Of a DNA stretch of 64,000 bases, positions 1-7,623 are shown in pieces. The translations under genes and the position numbers were made by a program. Within the stretch, counting starts at the first letter, position 1. Every line of letters starts with the position of its first letter. The stretch is from Labilibaculum sp. DW002. Lineage in GTDB: Bacteria > Bacteroidota > Bacteroidia > Bacteroidales > Marinifilaceae. Where the stretch lies: contig NZ_JAKJSC010000001.1 of the NCBI RefSeq assembly GCF_029029525.1, forward strand, positions 186,001-250,000. The letters run 5' to 3'. The notes under the pieces were generated by a model, which was given only the letters and a program-made list of their open reading frames with translations, ran no database searches and was not told where the DNA came from.

Positions 1-381
1 TTTTTCAACATAAAAGTTACAAATCCAGCAAGTTCCTAAACCTAGTTCTGTAGCTTGAAGAGTCATGTGATCAATGGCTATTGCGGCATCAATATCACAG
101 TGATCTTTTCCATCCTCCTTACGTTTCCATGCTTGGTCATGATCTCCACAAACAACAATGTAAACAGGAGCTTCATTAAACCAATCTCTATGGTAAATCT
201 CTGAAAATTGCTTGTGGTTTTCTGCTTCTTGAACAACAATAAAATGCCAAGGCTGATTGTTAACTGCAGAAGGAGCAATTTGACCAGCTTCAAGAATTGT
301 TATTAGCTTTTCTTTTTCTACCTCTTTATCTTGATAAGATCGAACAGAATATCTTTGTTCTATAAGTTCTTTAAAATTCAT
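1..381 (-). CDS. Nitroreductase family protein (3' end cut by window)
   Basis: The minus-strand frame from the ATG at 379-381 is open to the window edge and gives 127 residues of the N-terminal part of an FMN-dependent nitroreductase. The N-terminus reads NFKELIEQRYSVRSY, the family's FMN-binding start with the R-x-S-x-R pattern. Then come the conserved SAVNNQPWHF segment (flavin phosphate contact) and a GLGTCWI segment. Such enzymes reduce nitro compounds, quinones or other small acceptors with NAD(P)H; the substrate cannot be told from sequence. It is divergent from the MFS gene that starts at 535. The C-terminal third lies outside the window. Confidence 0.85.
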   Translation of the reverse strand, partial: MNFKELIEQRYSVRSYQDKEVEKEKLITILEAGQIAPSAVNNQPWHFIVVQEAENHKQFSEIYHRDWFNEAPVYIVVCGDHDQAWKRKEDGKDHCDIDAAIAIDHMTLQATELGLGTCWICNFYVEK

Positions 382-534
382 ACACTTTTGATTTTCTTAT
401 AATGTATGGCAAAAATGAGAAATATATTAGACATGTTCTATTGATTCTGTATTTTATTCGACATGTTGCATTTGTATATCTATTTTATCAACAATTTAGT
501 ACCTTTGGCATTCATTTTTTAGGAAGATATCTAG

Positions 535-1677
535 ATGAATAAAGAGCTGAGGAAAAATATCATGTTCCAATACTTGATGTTGTTGGTAATTGCTGCTACT
601 GCAGGTCACCAGGCATGGCGTACGCTTTTTAATAATTTGGCTGTTGATGAGGTTGGGATAAATGGGTTTCAATTGGGTGTTATTCAGTCGGTTCGCGAAA
701 TTCCTGGTTTTTTAGCTCTACTTGTTGTTTATTTATTATTGGTTATTAAGGAGCATCGTTTATCTGCTTTAGCGGTATTATTTGTTGGTTTAGGTGTTGC
801 CTTAACAGGATTTTTTCCATCATTTATTGGTTTAATAGCGACTACCTTAATCATGTCAATTGGATTTCATTATTTTGAGACGACTAATAAATCTTTAACC
901 CTGCAATATTTTAATTACGAGCAGGCGCCTTATGTTTTTGCTAAGCAAAAGAGCTGGGCAGCAGTTGCTAATATTGGTGTCGGGGCATTTATTTTTGGTA
1001 TTGCTCATTTTATTTCTTTGCAAGCTAATTTTATTTTGATTGGTACTGTTATTTTTGGATTAGGAGTTTGGGCACTCTTTTGGAAACCAGCTGATAAAGA
1101 GATCGTGCCTCAAAATAAGGGTATGGTTTTGCGTAAGCGTTATTGGTTATTTTATGTTCTGAATTTTTTAAGTGGTGCCCGACGACAGATTTTTGTTGTG
1201 TTTGCAGTATTTATGCTGGTGCAAAAATATCATTTCAGTATACAGCATGTAGCTATACTTTTCATCATCAATAATATTATCACCTATTTCATATCACCCT
1301 ATATTGCGAAGGGAATTAATCGCTATGGTGAACGGAAAATGCTAAGCTTAGAGTACATCTTTTTAATATTTGTATTTCTTGGTTATGCCTTTATCGAAAA
1401 TGGTTTGGTAGTAGCTATCCTATACATTATCGATCATATTTTCTTTGGTTTTTCAATGGGAATCAACACCTATTTTCATAAAACAGGGGATAAGAAAGAT
1501 ATTGCACCATCTATGGCAGTTGGTTTTACAATTAATCATATATCGGCAGTTGTGATTCCAGTTTGTGGTGGTTTGTTATGGATGTGGCATTGGCAAATAC
1601 CATTTATAGCAGGCGCTATACTGTGTGTGGTTTCACTTGCATTTGTGCAGAAAATACGAATACAGAATAAAATTTAA
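535..1677 (+). CDS. MFS transporter
   Basis: A 380-residue, very hydrophobic protein with about 11-12 predicted membrane spans and the two-half layout of the major facilitator superfamily. A charged loop near residues 180-200 (KPADKEIVPQNKG) separates the halves. It lacks an obvious classical motif A, so the family assignment rests on overall hydropathy and general resemblance. It is the first gene of a likely three-gene operon: the next start follows the stop by 2 bases. The substrate is unknown, and the function of the neighbours does not identify it. Confidence 0.75.
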   Translation: MNKELRKNIMFQYLMLLVIAATAGHQAWRTLFNNLAVDEVGINGFQLGVIQSVREIPGFLALLVVYLLLVIKEHRLSALAVLFVGLGVALTGFFPSFIGLIATTLIMSIGFHYFETTNKSLTLQYFNYEQAPYVFAKQKSWAAVANIGVGAFIFGIAHFISLQANFILIGTVIFGLGVWALFWKPADKEIVPQNKGMVLRKRYWLFYVLNFLSGARRQIFVVFAVFMLVQKYHFSIQHVAILFIINNIITYFISPYIAKGINRYGERKMLSLEYIFLIFVFLGYAFIENGLVVAILYIIDHIFFGFSMGINTYFHKTGDKKDIAPSMAVGFTINHISAVVIPVCGGLLWMWHWQIPFIAGAILCVVSLAFVQKIRIQNKI

Positions 1678-1679
1678 TT

Positions 1680-2531
1680 ATGACAGAAGAAAAAATATAC
1701 AAGTCGCTAATAGAGACTTATAACAAAGGGATTGAAGCTAAAGATCCTAAGATGATTCGTGAATTTTTGGGTGATAAGTCGGTAGATGAACTTAGTGCAA
1801 TGCCTCAATATTATCTAGAAATACTTCAATTGAGAGCAGGTGCATTTTCTTTATTTGGTGAGCTAATCGAAGCAGGAGAAGAGTATCGTAAAGGATACAA
1901 TTCTTGTTCTAAAAATGGCAAATGGGTTTATGGATTAAATTGGGCATTACAGTACATGGCCGAATTTTCTTTTAAGCGTGGAGATGAAAAAATTCATGAA
2001 GCAATGACAAAAGGAGTGGAGGTTTTAAATCAGGCCATACTAGATCTTCCAGAGGACAAATACCATGGTTTTTATTACCTAAGTCTTATCAATGTAAAAG
2101 CTTTTATGCTTATGGCTTCTGGGGAAAAAGAAGAAGCAATTAAAGCTTATTCCGATTGTAAATTTACTCCTGTTCCAATCCCTGAATATAATGATAAAGA
2201 ATCGCTTCAGATTTTATTTGCAAATTACACCAAAGGGATTGCGGTTGCTATCGAATTAAAGGATTACGACTTATTAATGAATTTACTGAAAGTGATTTCG
2301 GTTGATGATCAAATTTTACAGTCGGAAGGAATGCTTTTTAGATTGTTTTATGAGACTTTAGTAAGTGCATTTGATATGCGTGCTGAATTTATCACGGAAT
2401 TTAATGCCATGTTCAAAATCAAAGAAGCTTTGGAGAGTTTGACTCCAAATTTCTCTAAGTTTTTGAGTTTAATCGGAGAACAAGACTTTGATAAGTTAGA
2501 TTTGTTTTTTCAGGAGAATTATCAGCGATAA
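1680..2531 (+). CDS. TPR-like helical hypothetical protein
   Basis: A 283-residue soluble protein made of amphipathic helices in tandem (for example residues 45-75, 85-110 and 140-160), in the manner of degenerate tetratricopeptide repeats. There is no signal peptide, membrane span or catalytic motif. The start lies 2 bases after the MFS stop and the next gene follows by 11 bases, so co-transcription is likely. Helical repeat proteins of this type usually bind other proteins, but no partner can be named. I do not recognise the exact family. Confidence 0.6.
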   Translation: MTEEKIYKSLIETYNKGIEAKDPKMIREFLGDKSVDELSAMPQYYLEILQLRAGAFSLFGELIEAGEEYRKGYNSCSKNGKWVYGLNWALQYMAEFSFKRGDEKIHEAMTKGVEVLNQAILDLPEDKYHGFYYLSLINVKAFMLMASGEKEEAIKAYSDCKFTPVPIPEYNDKESLQILFANYTKGIAVAIELKDYDLLMNLLKVISVDDQILQSEGMLFRLFYETLVSAFDMRAEFITEFNAMFKIKEALESLTPNFSKFLSLIGEQDFDKLDLFFQENYQR

Positions 2532-2542
2532 GAAGAAATAGG

Positions 2543-3028
2543 ATGGTGCAGAACTGTTATTGTGGTAAGAAGTTTGAATACGAGCATTGCTGTGGGGCAA
2601 TTCACTCTGGTAAAAGTGCTGCAACAACTGCAGAAGATTTAATGAGAACTAGATATTCAGCATTTGTGAAGGCAAATATTGATTACATTCTTGCAACTTA
2701 TGCTTCCGAAACGAGACCTTTAGAGGAGAGAGATGATATTTTAGAATGGACAAGATCGGTTGAATGGTTGGGCCTTGAAGTTTTGAGTACGGAGAAAGGA
2801 AAGGTGAATGATTCCGAAGGTTGGGTAGAGTTTAAAGCTAGCTTTAAAGAGGATGGGCAAAAGCAGATAATGCATGAAAAATCTTATTTTCAAAAAGAAA
2901 ATGGATGCTGGGTGTATGTTTCGGGAGAATATCCTAAAAAGGAACTTGAGCATAAATTGCCAAATCGAAATGATCCTTGTTTTTGTGGTAGCGGTAAAAA
3001 ATTTAAGAAATGCTGTTTCAACAAATAG
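2543..3028 (+). CDS. YchJ family protein with two SEC-C metal-binding motifs
   Basis: A 161-residue protein with the YchJ/UPF0225 architecture. It has an N-terminal Cys cluster (CYCGKKFEYEHCCG, residues 5-18), a central NTF2-like fold with the typical RTRYSAF segment (about residues 36-42), and a C-terminal SEC-C zinc-binding motif (DPCFCGSGKKFKKCC). SEC-C motifs coordinate zinc and are best known from the SecA C-terminus. The cellular role of YchJ proteins is poorly defined. It is the last gene of the 535-3028 operon and is followed at once by a hairpin terminator. Confidence 0.85.
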   Translation: MVQNCYCGKKFEYEHCCGAIHSGKSAATTAEDLMRTRYSAFVKANIDYILATYASETRPLEERDDILEWTRSVEWLGLEVLSTEKGKVNDSEGWVEFKASFKEDGQKQIMHEKSYFQKENGCWVYVSGEYPKKELEHKLPNRNDPCFCGSGKKFKKCCFNK

Positions 3029-3037
3029 ATATAAAAC

Positions 3038-3061
3038 ATGGGGATCTTTAAGGATCCCCAT
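3038..3061. terminator. Bidirectional-looking hairpin between convergent genes
   Basis: Perfect 9-bp stem (ATGGGGATC at 3038-3046 with GATCCCCAT at 3053-3061) and a 6-base loop. It lies 10 bases after the YchJ-like stop and 22 bases beyond the stop of the convergent gene ending at 3083. The following T-run is weak (TTACTT), so efficiency is uncertain. Confidence 0.65.
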
Positions 3062-3082
3062 TTACTTGTAAGTTATTTTTGA

Positions 3083-3742
3083 TCAGCTATTTCCCATGTT
3101 TTTAAGAACAGAAAATGTTTTATCAATATCTGCGTCATTCACAACTAATGTAAATTCATTGGTTGTTGAGATTACCTCTTTAATATTGATGCCTGCCCAA
3201 GCTATGTTTTTTAAGATAAAGTAGTAAAAACCAAGTTGTTGGCTGTTTGTTGATGGTAATTTAAGCGTTACTGATGATAAATTTTCACTTTTACTAACCA
3301 GTTGTTCTTCACTAAAAGTCTCGAGTACTTTTTGATGTAACATGTTGCTCACGACCAAGTTAGATTCAAAAACGCCTTGCACCATAGTATAGAAAAACTC
3401 TTGATTTGGTCCAATTGATTTTAACAATTCTGTGTGTTTTTCAATCAGCGTATTTGAGTTTTTATACGTGAAATCGACCAGTTGGGAGCGTACAATAATA
3501 TCCCCAACATTTGTTATTACTTCTTTTAATCCAGGATTTATTTTCACTTCGAGGTTTGGTGCTAATCTATTTAAAGCCATTATTATAGCGCCAATCTTGA
3601 CTGGTTTTTTTACACTGTCCTCAACTTGGGTTTGGATTTTACGCGCCAATGATGAAACGTTAATCAATCCTTCAACTAAAGCTTCCGCTAAAAAAGGTTG
3701 TGAGCTAACTATTTTTTCTACAACTTGTGGAATTGTTATCAT
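3083..3742 (-). CDS. ACT-domain protein resembling the aspartate kinase regulatory end
   Basis: A 219-residue protein. The C-terminal about 70 residues (segment LGFYYFILKNIAWAGINIKEV, from about residue 170) closely resemble ACT domains at the C-terminus of aspartokinases, with the G-I-N-I-K-E-V pattern and a following beta strand (EFTLVV). The N-terminal 150 residues have no kinase motifs; they are helical with a possible winged-helix-like start (IPQVVEKIVSSQPFLAEALVEG). It is therefore not an enzyme of the kinase type but probably an amino-acid-sensing or regulatory protein. It is divergent from dapA, whose product acts in the same lysine/aspartate pathway, which is suggestive only. Confidence 0.55.
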   Translation of the reverse strand: MITIPQVVEKIVSSQPFLAEALVEGLINVSSLARKIQTQVEDSVKKPVKIGAIIMALNRLAPNLEVKINPGLKEVITNVGDIIVRSQLVDFTYKNSNTLIEKHTELLKSIGPNQEFFYTMVQGVFESNLVVSNMLHQKVLETFSEEQLVSKSENLSSVTLKLPSTNSQQLGFYYFILKNIAWAGINIKEVISTTNEFTLVVNDADIDKTFSVLKNMGNS

Positions 3743-3825
3743 GAATCGAAGTTTGTGTTGAAATTCTCTACAAATATGTTCAAAAATTAACAGAATGTAG
3801 AATTATTGAGTAAATTTTCTAAAAA

Positions 3826-3857
3826 TTTCGTTCGCTATATTGTAGAATCTATATTTG
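3826..3857 (+). promoter_or_regulatory. Bacteroidota-type promoter of dapA
   Basis: A -7 element TATATTTG (3850-3857) fits the Bacteroidota consensus TAnnTTTG. A TTTCG at 3826-3830 lies 19 bases upstream, where the -33 TTG element is expected. Transcription would begin near 3864, about 50 bases before the dapA start at 3916. Confidence 0.5.
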
Positions 3858-3915
3858 CAGCCGTTAACAAAATCTTACAGATGGCTGTAAGTATTAATCA
3901 AGGAGTAAATATATA

Positions 3916-4803
3916 ATGAGAAAAGCTTGGCAAGGATCTATTGTTGCTATTGTAACACCTTTTAATATTGATGGTAGTATTGATTATACTGCTTTCGATA
4001 ATTTGATCGAATTTCACGTTGAAAATGAAACCGACGGAATCGTAGTTTGTGGAACCACTGGAGAAGCAGCAACTCTTAATAAGGAGGAGTATGCTAATTT
4101 AATCAAACATACAGTTGAAAAGGTAAATAAACGTATTCCAGTAATTGCTGGTACAGGAACTAATTCAACATCTGAAGCCATCGAAAATTCTTGTCTGGCT
4201 GAATCTCTTGGCGTAGATGGTATTCTAGTAGTAGCTCCATATTACAATAAGCCGAGTCGAAATGGATTAAAAGATTATTTCACTCAGATATCTAAAGCTG
4301 TTTCGGTACCAATTGTTCTTTATAATGTTCCTGGAAGAACGGCATGTAATATTCCTGTTGATTTGGTAGTTGAATTGGCTAATGAGTTAGATAATGTTGT
4401 TGGAATTAAGGAAGCATCTGGAAATTTAGAACAATTGGCTTGCTTATTAAAGGACAAACCAAGTGACTTTATGGTTTTTTCAGGTGATGATGCTTTGGCA
4501 TTTCAGGCGGTTTGCATGGGTGCAGATGGTGTAATTTCAGTTATTGCCAACATAATACCAAAGGAGTTTCATACGTTGATGAATGCAGCTGAAAAAGGCG
4601 ATTTGAATCAAGCACGAGCTATTTATTTTAAATACTTAAAGCTAATTCAACTTTGCTTTATTGAGTCGAATCCAATTCCAGTAAAAACAGGTTTGGCTGT
4701 GATGGATAAGCTTTCAGAAGAATTTAGATCTCCTATGTGCAGAATGATTGATGACAACAGAGATTTACTTGTTGCAGAAATGAGAAAACAAGGATTAATC
4801 TAA
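3916..4803 (+). CDS. dapA: 4-hydroxy-tetrahydrodipicolinate synthase
   Basis: Condenses pyruvate with aspartate-4-semialdehyde in the diaminopimelate/lysine pathway. At 295 residues it has the usual family length. The key residues are all visible: the G-T-T-G-E loop (T47, T48), the catalytic tyrosine in YNVPGRT (Y136) with R141 next to it, and the Schiff-base lysine in GIKEASG (K165). The cytoplasmic (beta/alpha)8 barrel is complete. A Bacteroidota-type promoter precedes it. It appears monocistronic: a terminator follows and the next gene is convergent. Confidence 0.96.
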   Translation: MRKAWQGSIVAIVTPFNIDGSIDYTAFDNLIEFHVENETDGIVVCGTTGEAATLNKEEYANLIKHTVEKVNKRIPVIAGTGTNSTSEAIENSCLAESLGVDGILVVAPYYNKPSRNGLKDYFTQISKAVSVPIVLYNVPGRTACNIPVDLVVELANELDNVVGIKEASGNLEQLACLLKDKPSDFMVFSGDDALAFQAVCMGADGVISVIANIIPKEFHTLMNAAEKGDLNQARAIYFKYLKLIQLCFIESNPIPVKTGLAVMDKLSEEFRSPMCRMIDDNRDLLVAEMRKQGLI

Positions 4804-4819
4804 ATCCAACTAAGATATT

Positions 4820-6124
4820 TTATTCAGAGCCACTTTTTTTAAGTGGCTTTTTTATTATCTGTCTTTCAACAATTGCTGCTCCTACGCTATCTCCCCATAC
4901 ATTAACGGTCGTTCGAAAGCGGTCTAACAACCAATCTATAGTTAGTAACAATCCAATGCCTTCTATTGGTAAATTCACCGCTTTTAAAACAATCACCATA
5001 GTAACAAGCCCAGCTTCTGGAATACCCGCTGCGCCTATAGCCGCAAGTGTAGCAGTTATAAATATAATAACTTGTTGACCAGTACTTAATTCAATGCCAT
5101 ATATTTGAGCAATGAAAATAGCTGCAACGGCCTCATATAGAGCTGTACCATCCATGTTTATTGTAGCTCCTAATGGAAGAACGAAATTACTAATTTTCTT
5201 AGATACTTTGTTTTCCTGTTGAACTCCTTGTATTGTTATAGGTAATGTTGCAGTACTTGAGGCAGTGGAAAATGCATTTAAGAGAGCAGCTCCAACACCT
5301 TTGCAATATGAGAAAGGGTTTTGTTTTCCAAAAAGTTTTAAAGCCAAGCTTAAAATAACAATTCCATGAAATAAAAGGCCCAAAAGCACTGTTAAACTGA
5401 ATTTACCAAGAGATTGTAATTCTGGAATAAATCCTTCAAATCCGCCAGCTTTACCAATTCTTGCTGCAATAAGTCCGAGAATTCCAATAGGAGCCAAATA
5501 CATAACCCAATTAACGAGTTGCATTATTCCATCATTTAATGTTGAAATGATATGAATTGTTTTTTTTGATTTTAAGCCTAAGGATGACAAAGCTCCGCCA
5601 AAAAACAGAGAAAATACAATTAGTGGAAGAATATCCATTTTAACCATGGCCAAAAATAGATTGTATGCAATCAATCCTTGTTGATCTTTAGCCGCGTTAC
5701 CAACAATTAACTCCTTAATTGTATCTGTAACATTGGAGCTTTTGTTGATAATAGTAAAACTATCGTCGGGTAATAAAATATCAGCACCAACTCCAGGTTG
5801 AATAATATTAACTAAAATCATTCCAATACAAACTGAAATTGCTGTAGTTGAGAAATAATATAAGATAGTTTTACTTCCTATTTTTCCTAATGAGCGTAAG
5901 TTTTTAATACGGGCTATGCCAACAACCATAGATAGAATTACCATGGGTACAACTAGCATCATTAAGATATTAAGGAAAGCTTCCCCAAATATTGATAAAT
6001 GAATAGAAAATTTAGGATAGATTCCACCTATTAAAAATCCTAGGGCAATAGCAATAACAATGCTAATAAGAAGATATTTTTCTTTTATTGATTTTGATGA
6101 AAGACTAGTGTTTTCTAAAAACAT
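4820..6124 (-). CDS. Dicarboxylate/amino acid:cation symporter (DAACS family)
   Basis: A 434-residue inner-membrane carrier of the GltP/DctA type, with about eight spans plus re-entrant hairpins. Family motifs seen are the serine-rich hairpin STASSTATLPIT (about residues 285-296), the NMDGTALYEA motif in TM7 (about 322-331) and the G-I-P-E-A-G hairpin near 365. The C-terminal segment LLDRFRTTVNVWGDSVGAAIV is typical. It should import C4-dicarboxylates, glutamate or aspartate with Na+ or H+; the exact substrate is not resolved. Convergent with dapA, and its terminal codons are shared with the dapA terminator hairpin. Confidence 0.92.
   Translation of the reverse strand: MFLENTSLSSKSIKEKYLLISIVIAIALGFLIGGIYPKFSIHLSIFGEAFLNILMMLVVPMVILSMVVGIARIKNLRSLGKIGSKTILYYFSTTAISVCIGMILVNIIQPGVGADILLPDDSFTIINKSSNVTDTIKELIVGNAAKDQQGLIAYNLFLAMVKMDILPLIVFSLFFGGALSSLGLKSKKTIHIISTLNDGIMQLVNWVMYLAPIGILGLIAARIGKAGGFEGFIPELQSLGKFSLTVLLGLLFHGIVILSLALKLFGKQNPFSYCKGVGAALLNAFSTASSTATLPITIQGVQQENKVSKKISNFVLPLGATINMDGTALYEAVAAIFIAQIYGIELSTGQQVIIFITATLAAIGAAGIPEAGLVTMVIVLKAVNLPIEGIGLLLTIDWLLDRFRTTVNVWGDSVGAAIVERQIIKKPLKKSGSE
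4828..4852 (+). terminator. dapA terminator that overlaps the 3' end of the symporter gene
   Basis: Stem AGCCACTT (4828-4835) with AAGTGGCT (4841-4848), a five-T loop and a T-run to 4852. The hairpin lies inside the last codons (KKSGSE) of the convergent symporter gene. On the other strand it also ends in a run of A's and T's, but the symporter stop lies at 4820, beyond it. Confidence 0.8.
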
Positions 6125-6329
6125 GGTGAAAAATTGAAACCAAACATCATTTTATAAGTACAAATACCTGTATTCTTTATCATTTTAAGTAGATACTGTA
6201 GAATACGGATGAGCCAATAATAGTAGTTACGACTGTAATTGCTTGTGGTTTCAAAACTTAGCAATTAGTTTGATTAATTAGAGAGTTAGGTTTACAATAA
6301 TTATCTTTTAAGAAAGTAATATAGCATAT

Positions 6330-7112
6330 ATGAATAAAGATTTACTCTTTGCATTAATACAGAACCCTAATTTAATTCCTGGAATATATAATTATTGTGA
6401 TGGCTGGTGTGATAAATGCAGCTTTAATAGTAATTGTCTTAATTATAAGATGATGGATGAAGGTGTACCTGAATTAAAAGAAAGCGATTCGGAAGCGAGT
6501 ACAGCCATGGATAATTTGGACGAAATGTTTCAATTAAGCATGGAACTTTTACGACAGGCAGCTAAAGATTTGGGAATGGAATTTCCTGACACCCAGGAGG
6601 ATTTTGATCCTGAAATAGAGGATGAGAAAGACAATCTTATTTTTAAGAGCCAAATAATGGTTCAAGCAGATCAATATTCAGAATTGGTTGATGACTGGTT
6701 TGCAAATTTTGAATCATCTCTATTTATTGGTAGTTCTAGTTTAAAAGAATTATTAGATTTCCAAGATCTTGAGGATATGTCTGATTGTCAGAAAGAGATC
6801 TTTAGTGCTTCAGAGAAAATACATTGGTATCAGTTTATTATTCCAAGCAAGCTATTTCGTTCATTAAGAAGTAAAGTTAATACTGAAGAAACAGCAAATG
6901 AATTTTATGAACATGATAGTGTTGCTTCAGCTAAGGTAGCTCTTCTTTCAATCGATAACTCGATAGATGCATGGACTTGTTTTATGAAATATTTTCCTAA
7001 AGCTGAAGATGAAATGTTGCCAATATTACTATTGCTATCTGGTTTAAGAAATTTAGTTGACATCGTGTTTCCTGAGTCCAAAGATTTTATTAGACCAGGG
7101 TTTGATATATAA
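6330..7112 (+). CDS. Hypothetical protein with N-terminal four-Cys cluster
   Basis: A 260-residue acidic, soluble protein with no signal peptide. Near the N-terminus it has the pattern YCDGWCDKCSFNSNCLNY (about residues 22-39), a C-x3-C-x2-C-x5-C arrangement that could bind a metal or iron-sulfur cluster. The rest is helical and rich in D and E, with no recognised catalytic motif. The next reading frame begins at the TAATG overlapping its stop, so a second gene was probably translationally coupled; that gene now looks broken. I do not recognise the family. Confidence 0.6.
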   Translation: MNKDLLFALIQNPNLIPGIYNYCDGWCDKCSFNSNCLNYKMMDEGVPELKESDSEASTAMDNLDEMFQLSMELLRQAAKDLGMEFPDTQEDFDPEIEDEKDNLIFKSQIMVQADQYSELVDDWFANFESSLFIGSSSLKELLDFQDLEDMSDCQKEIFSASEKIHWYQFIIPSKLFRSLRSKVNTEETANEFYEHDSVASAKVALLSIDNSIDAWTCFMKYFPKAEDEMLPILLLLSGLRNLVDIVFPESKDFIRPGFDI

Positions 7113-7319
7113 TGGAAATTAAAACAATGAGTGAAGAAATTGCTAGTTTTAATCGTATAACTACTCGATGACTTAGGTGTAGGAGATGAATTGTTGAATC
7201 CTTTTTTAAAGGAAACCACCACTTAAAAGTTGGTTTATGGTTAACTAATATTTGCAGATGATTGGGATTTATTTACAAAGGAAGCTTTGGAAATAATGAA
7301 AACTACACGAAGCAAATGA
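7112..7319 (+). pseudogene. Decayed small gene coupled to the Cys-cluster protein
   Basis: An ATG at 7112 overlaps the upstream stop (TAATG) and opens 19 codons (MEIKTMSEEIASFNRITTR), then stops at 7169-7171. Protein-like sequence continues in other frames: DDLGVGDELLNPFLKETTT, KVGLWLTNI and finally ADDWDLFTKEALEIMKTTRSK, ending in TGA at 7317-7319. Joined, they would give roughly a 70-residue acidic helical protein broken by at least two frameshifts and a stop. A terminator follows directly, as expected for an operon end. Sequencing errors in the assembly could give the same picture. Confidence 0.4.
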
Positions 7320-7345
7320 GCAATGATAATTAAAATATAGAGCAC

Positions 7346-7376
7346 AAAAAAAGTCGGTAACCAGCCGACTTTTTTT
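7346..7376 (+). terminator. Strong intrinsic terminator
   Basis: A 12-bp stem (7346-7357 with 7365-7376) combines a G+C core AGTCGG/CCGACT with flanking A and T runs, and has a 7-base loop. It closes the 6330-7319 unit. Confidence 0.85.
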
Positions 7377-7592
7377 ATTCACTTTAAAACCCTAATTCTA
7401 TATTATGAAAAAACTCTTTTTGTTCTTTTGTACACTACAAATGTATATAGGAATGAGGTTAATTGGTCTAAACAAGTGTTAAAGAAGATTAAAACGTTAA
7501 ATTAATGCTTCAATTTTGAATTTAAATCTTAATTAAATCGAAAAATAGAGGATATTGTTGCTGTTAAAAACTAGCAATTAAACTTAGTTTGT

Positions 7593-7600
7593 TAAATTTG
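7593..7600 (+). promoter_or_regulatory. Possible -7 element before the VWA-like gene
   Basis: TAAATTTG matches the TAnnTTTG consensus 24 bases before the TTG start at 7624. No convincing -33 TTG is seen at the right spacing, so this is tentative. Confidence 0.3.
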
Positions 7601-7623
7601 TTGAAACTCTAAAATTACATAAG

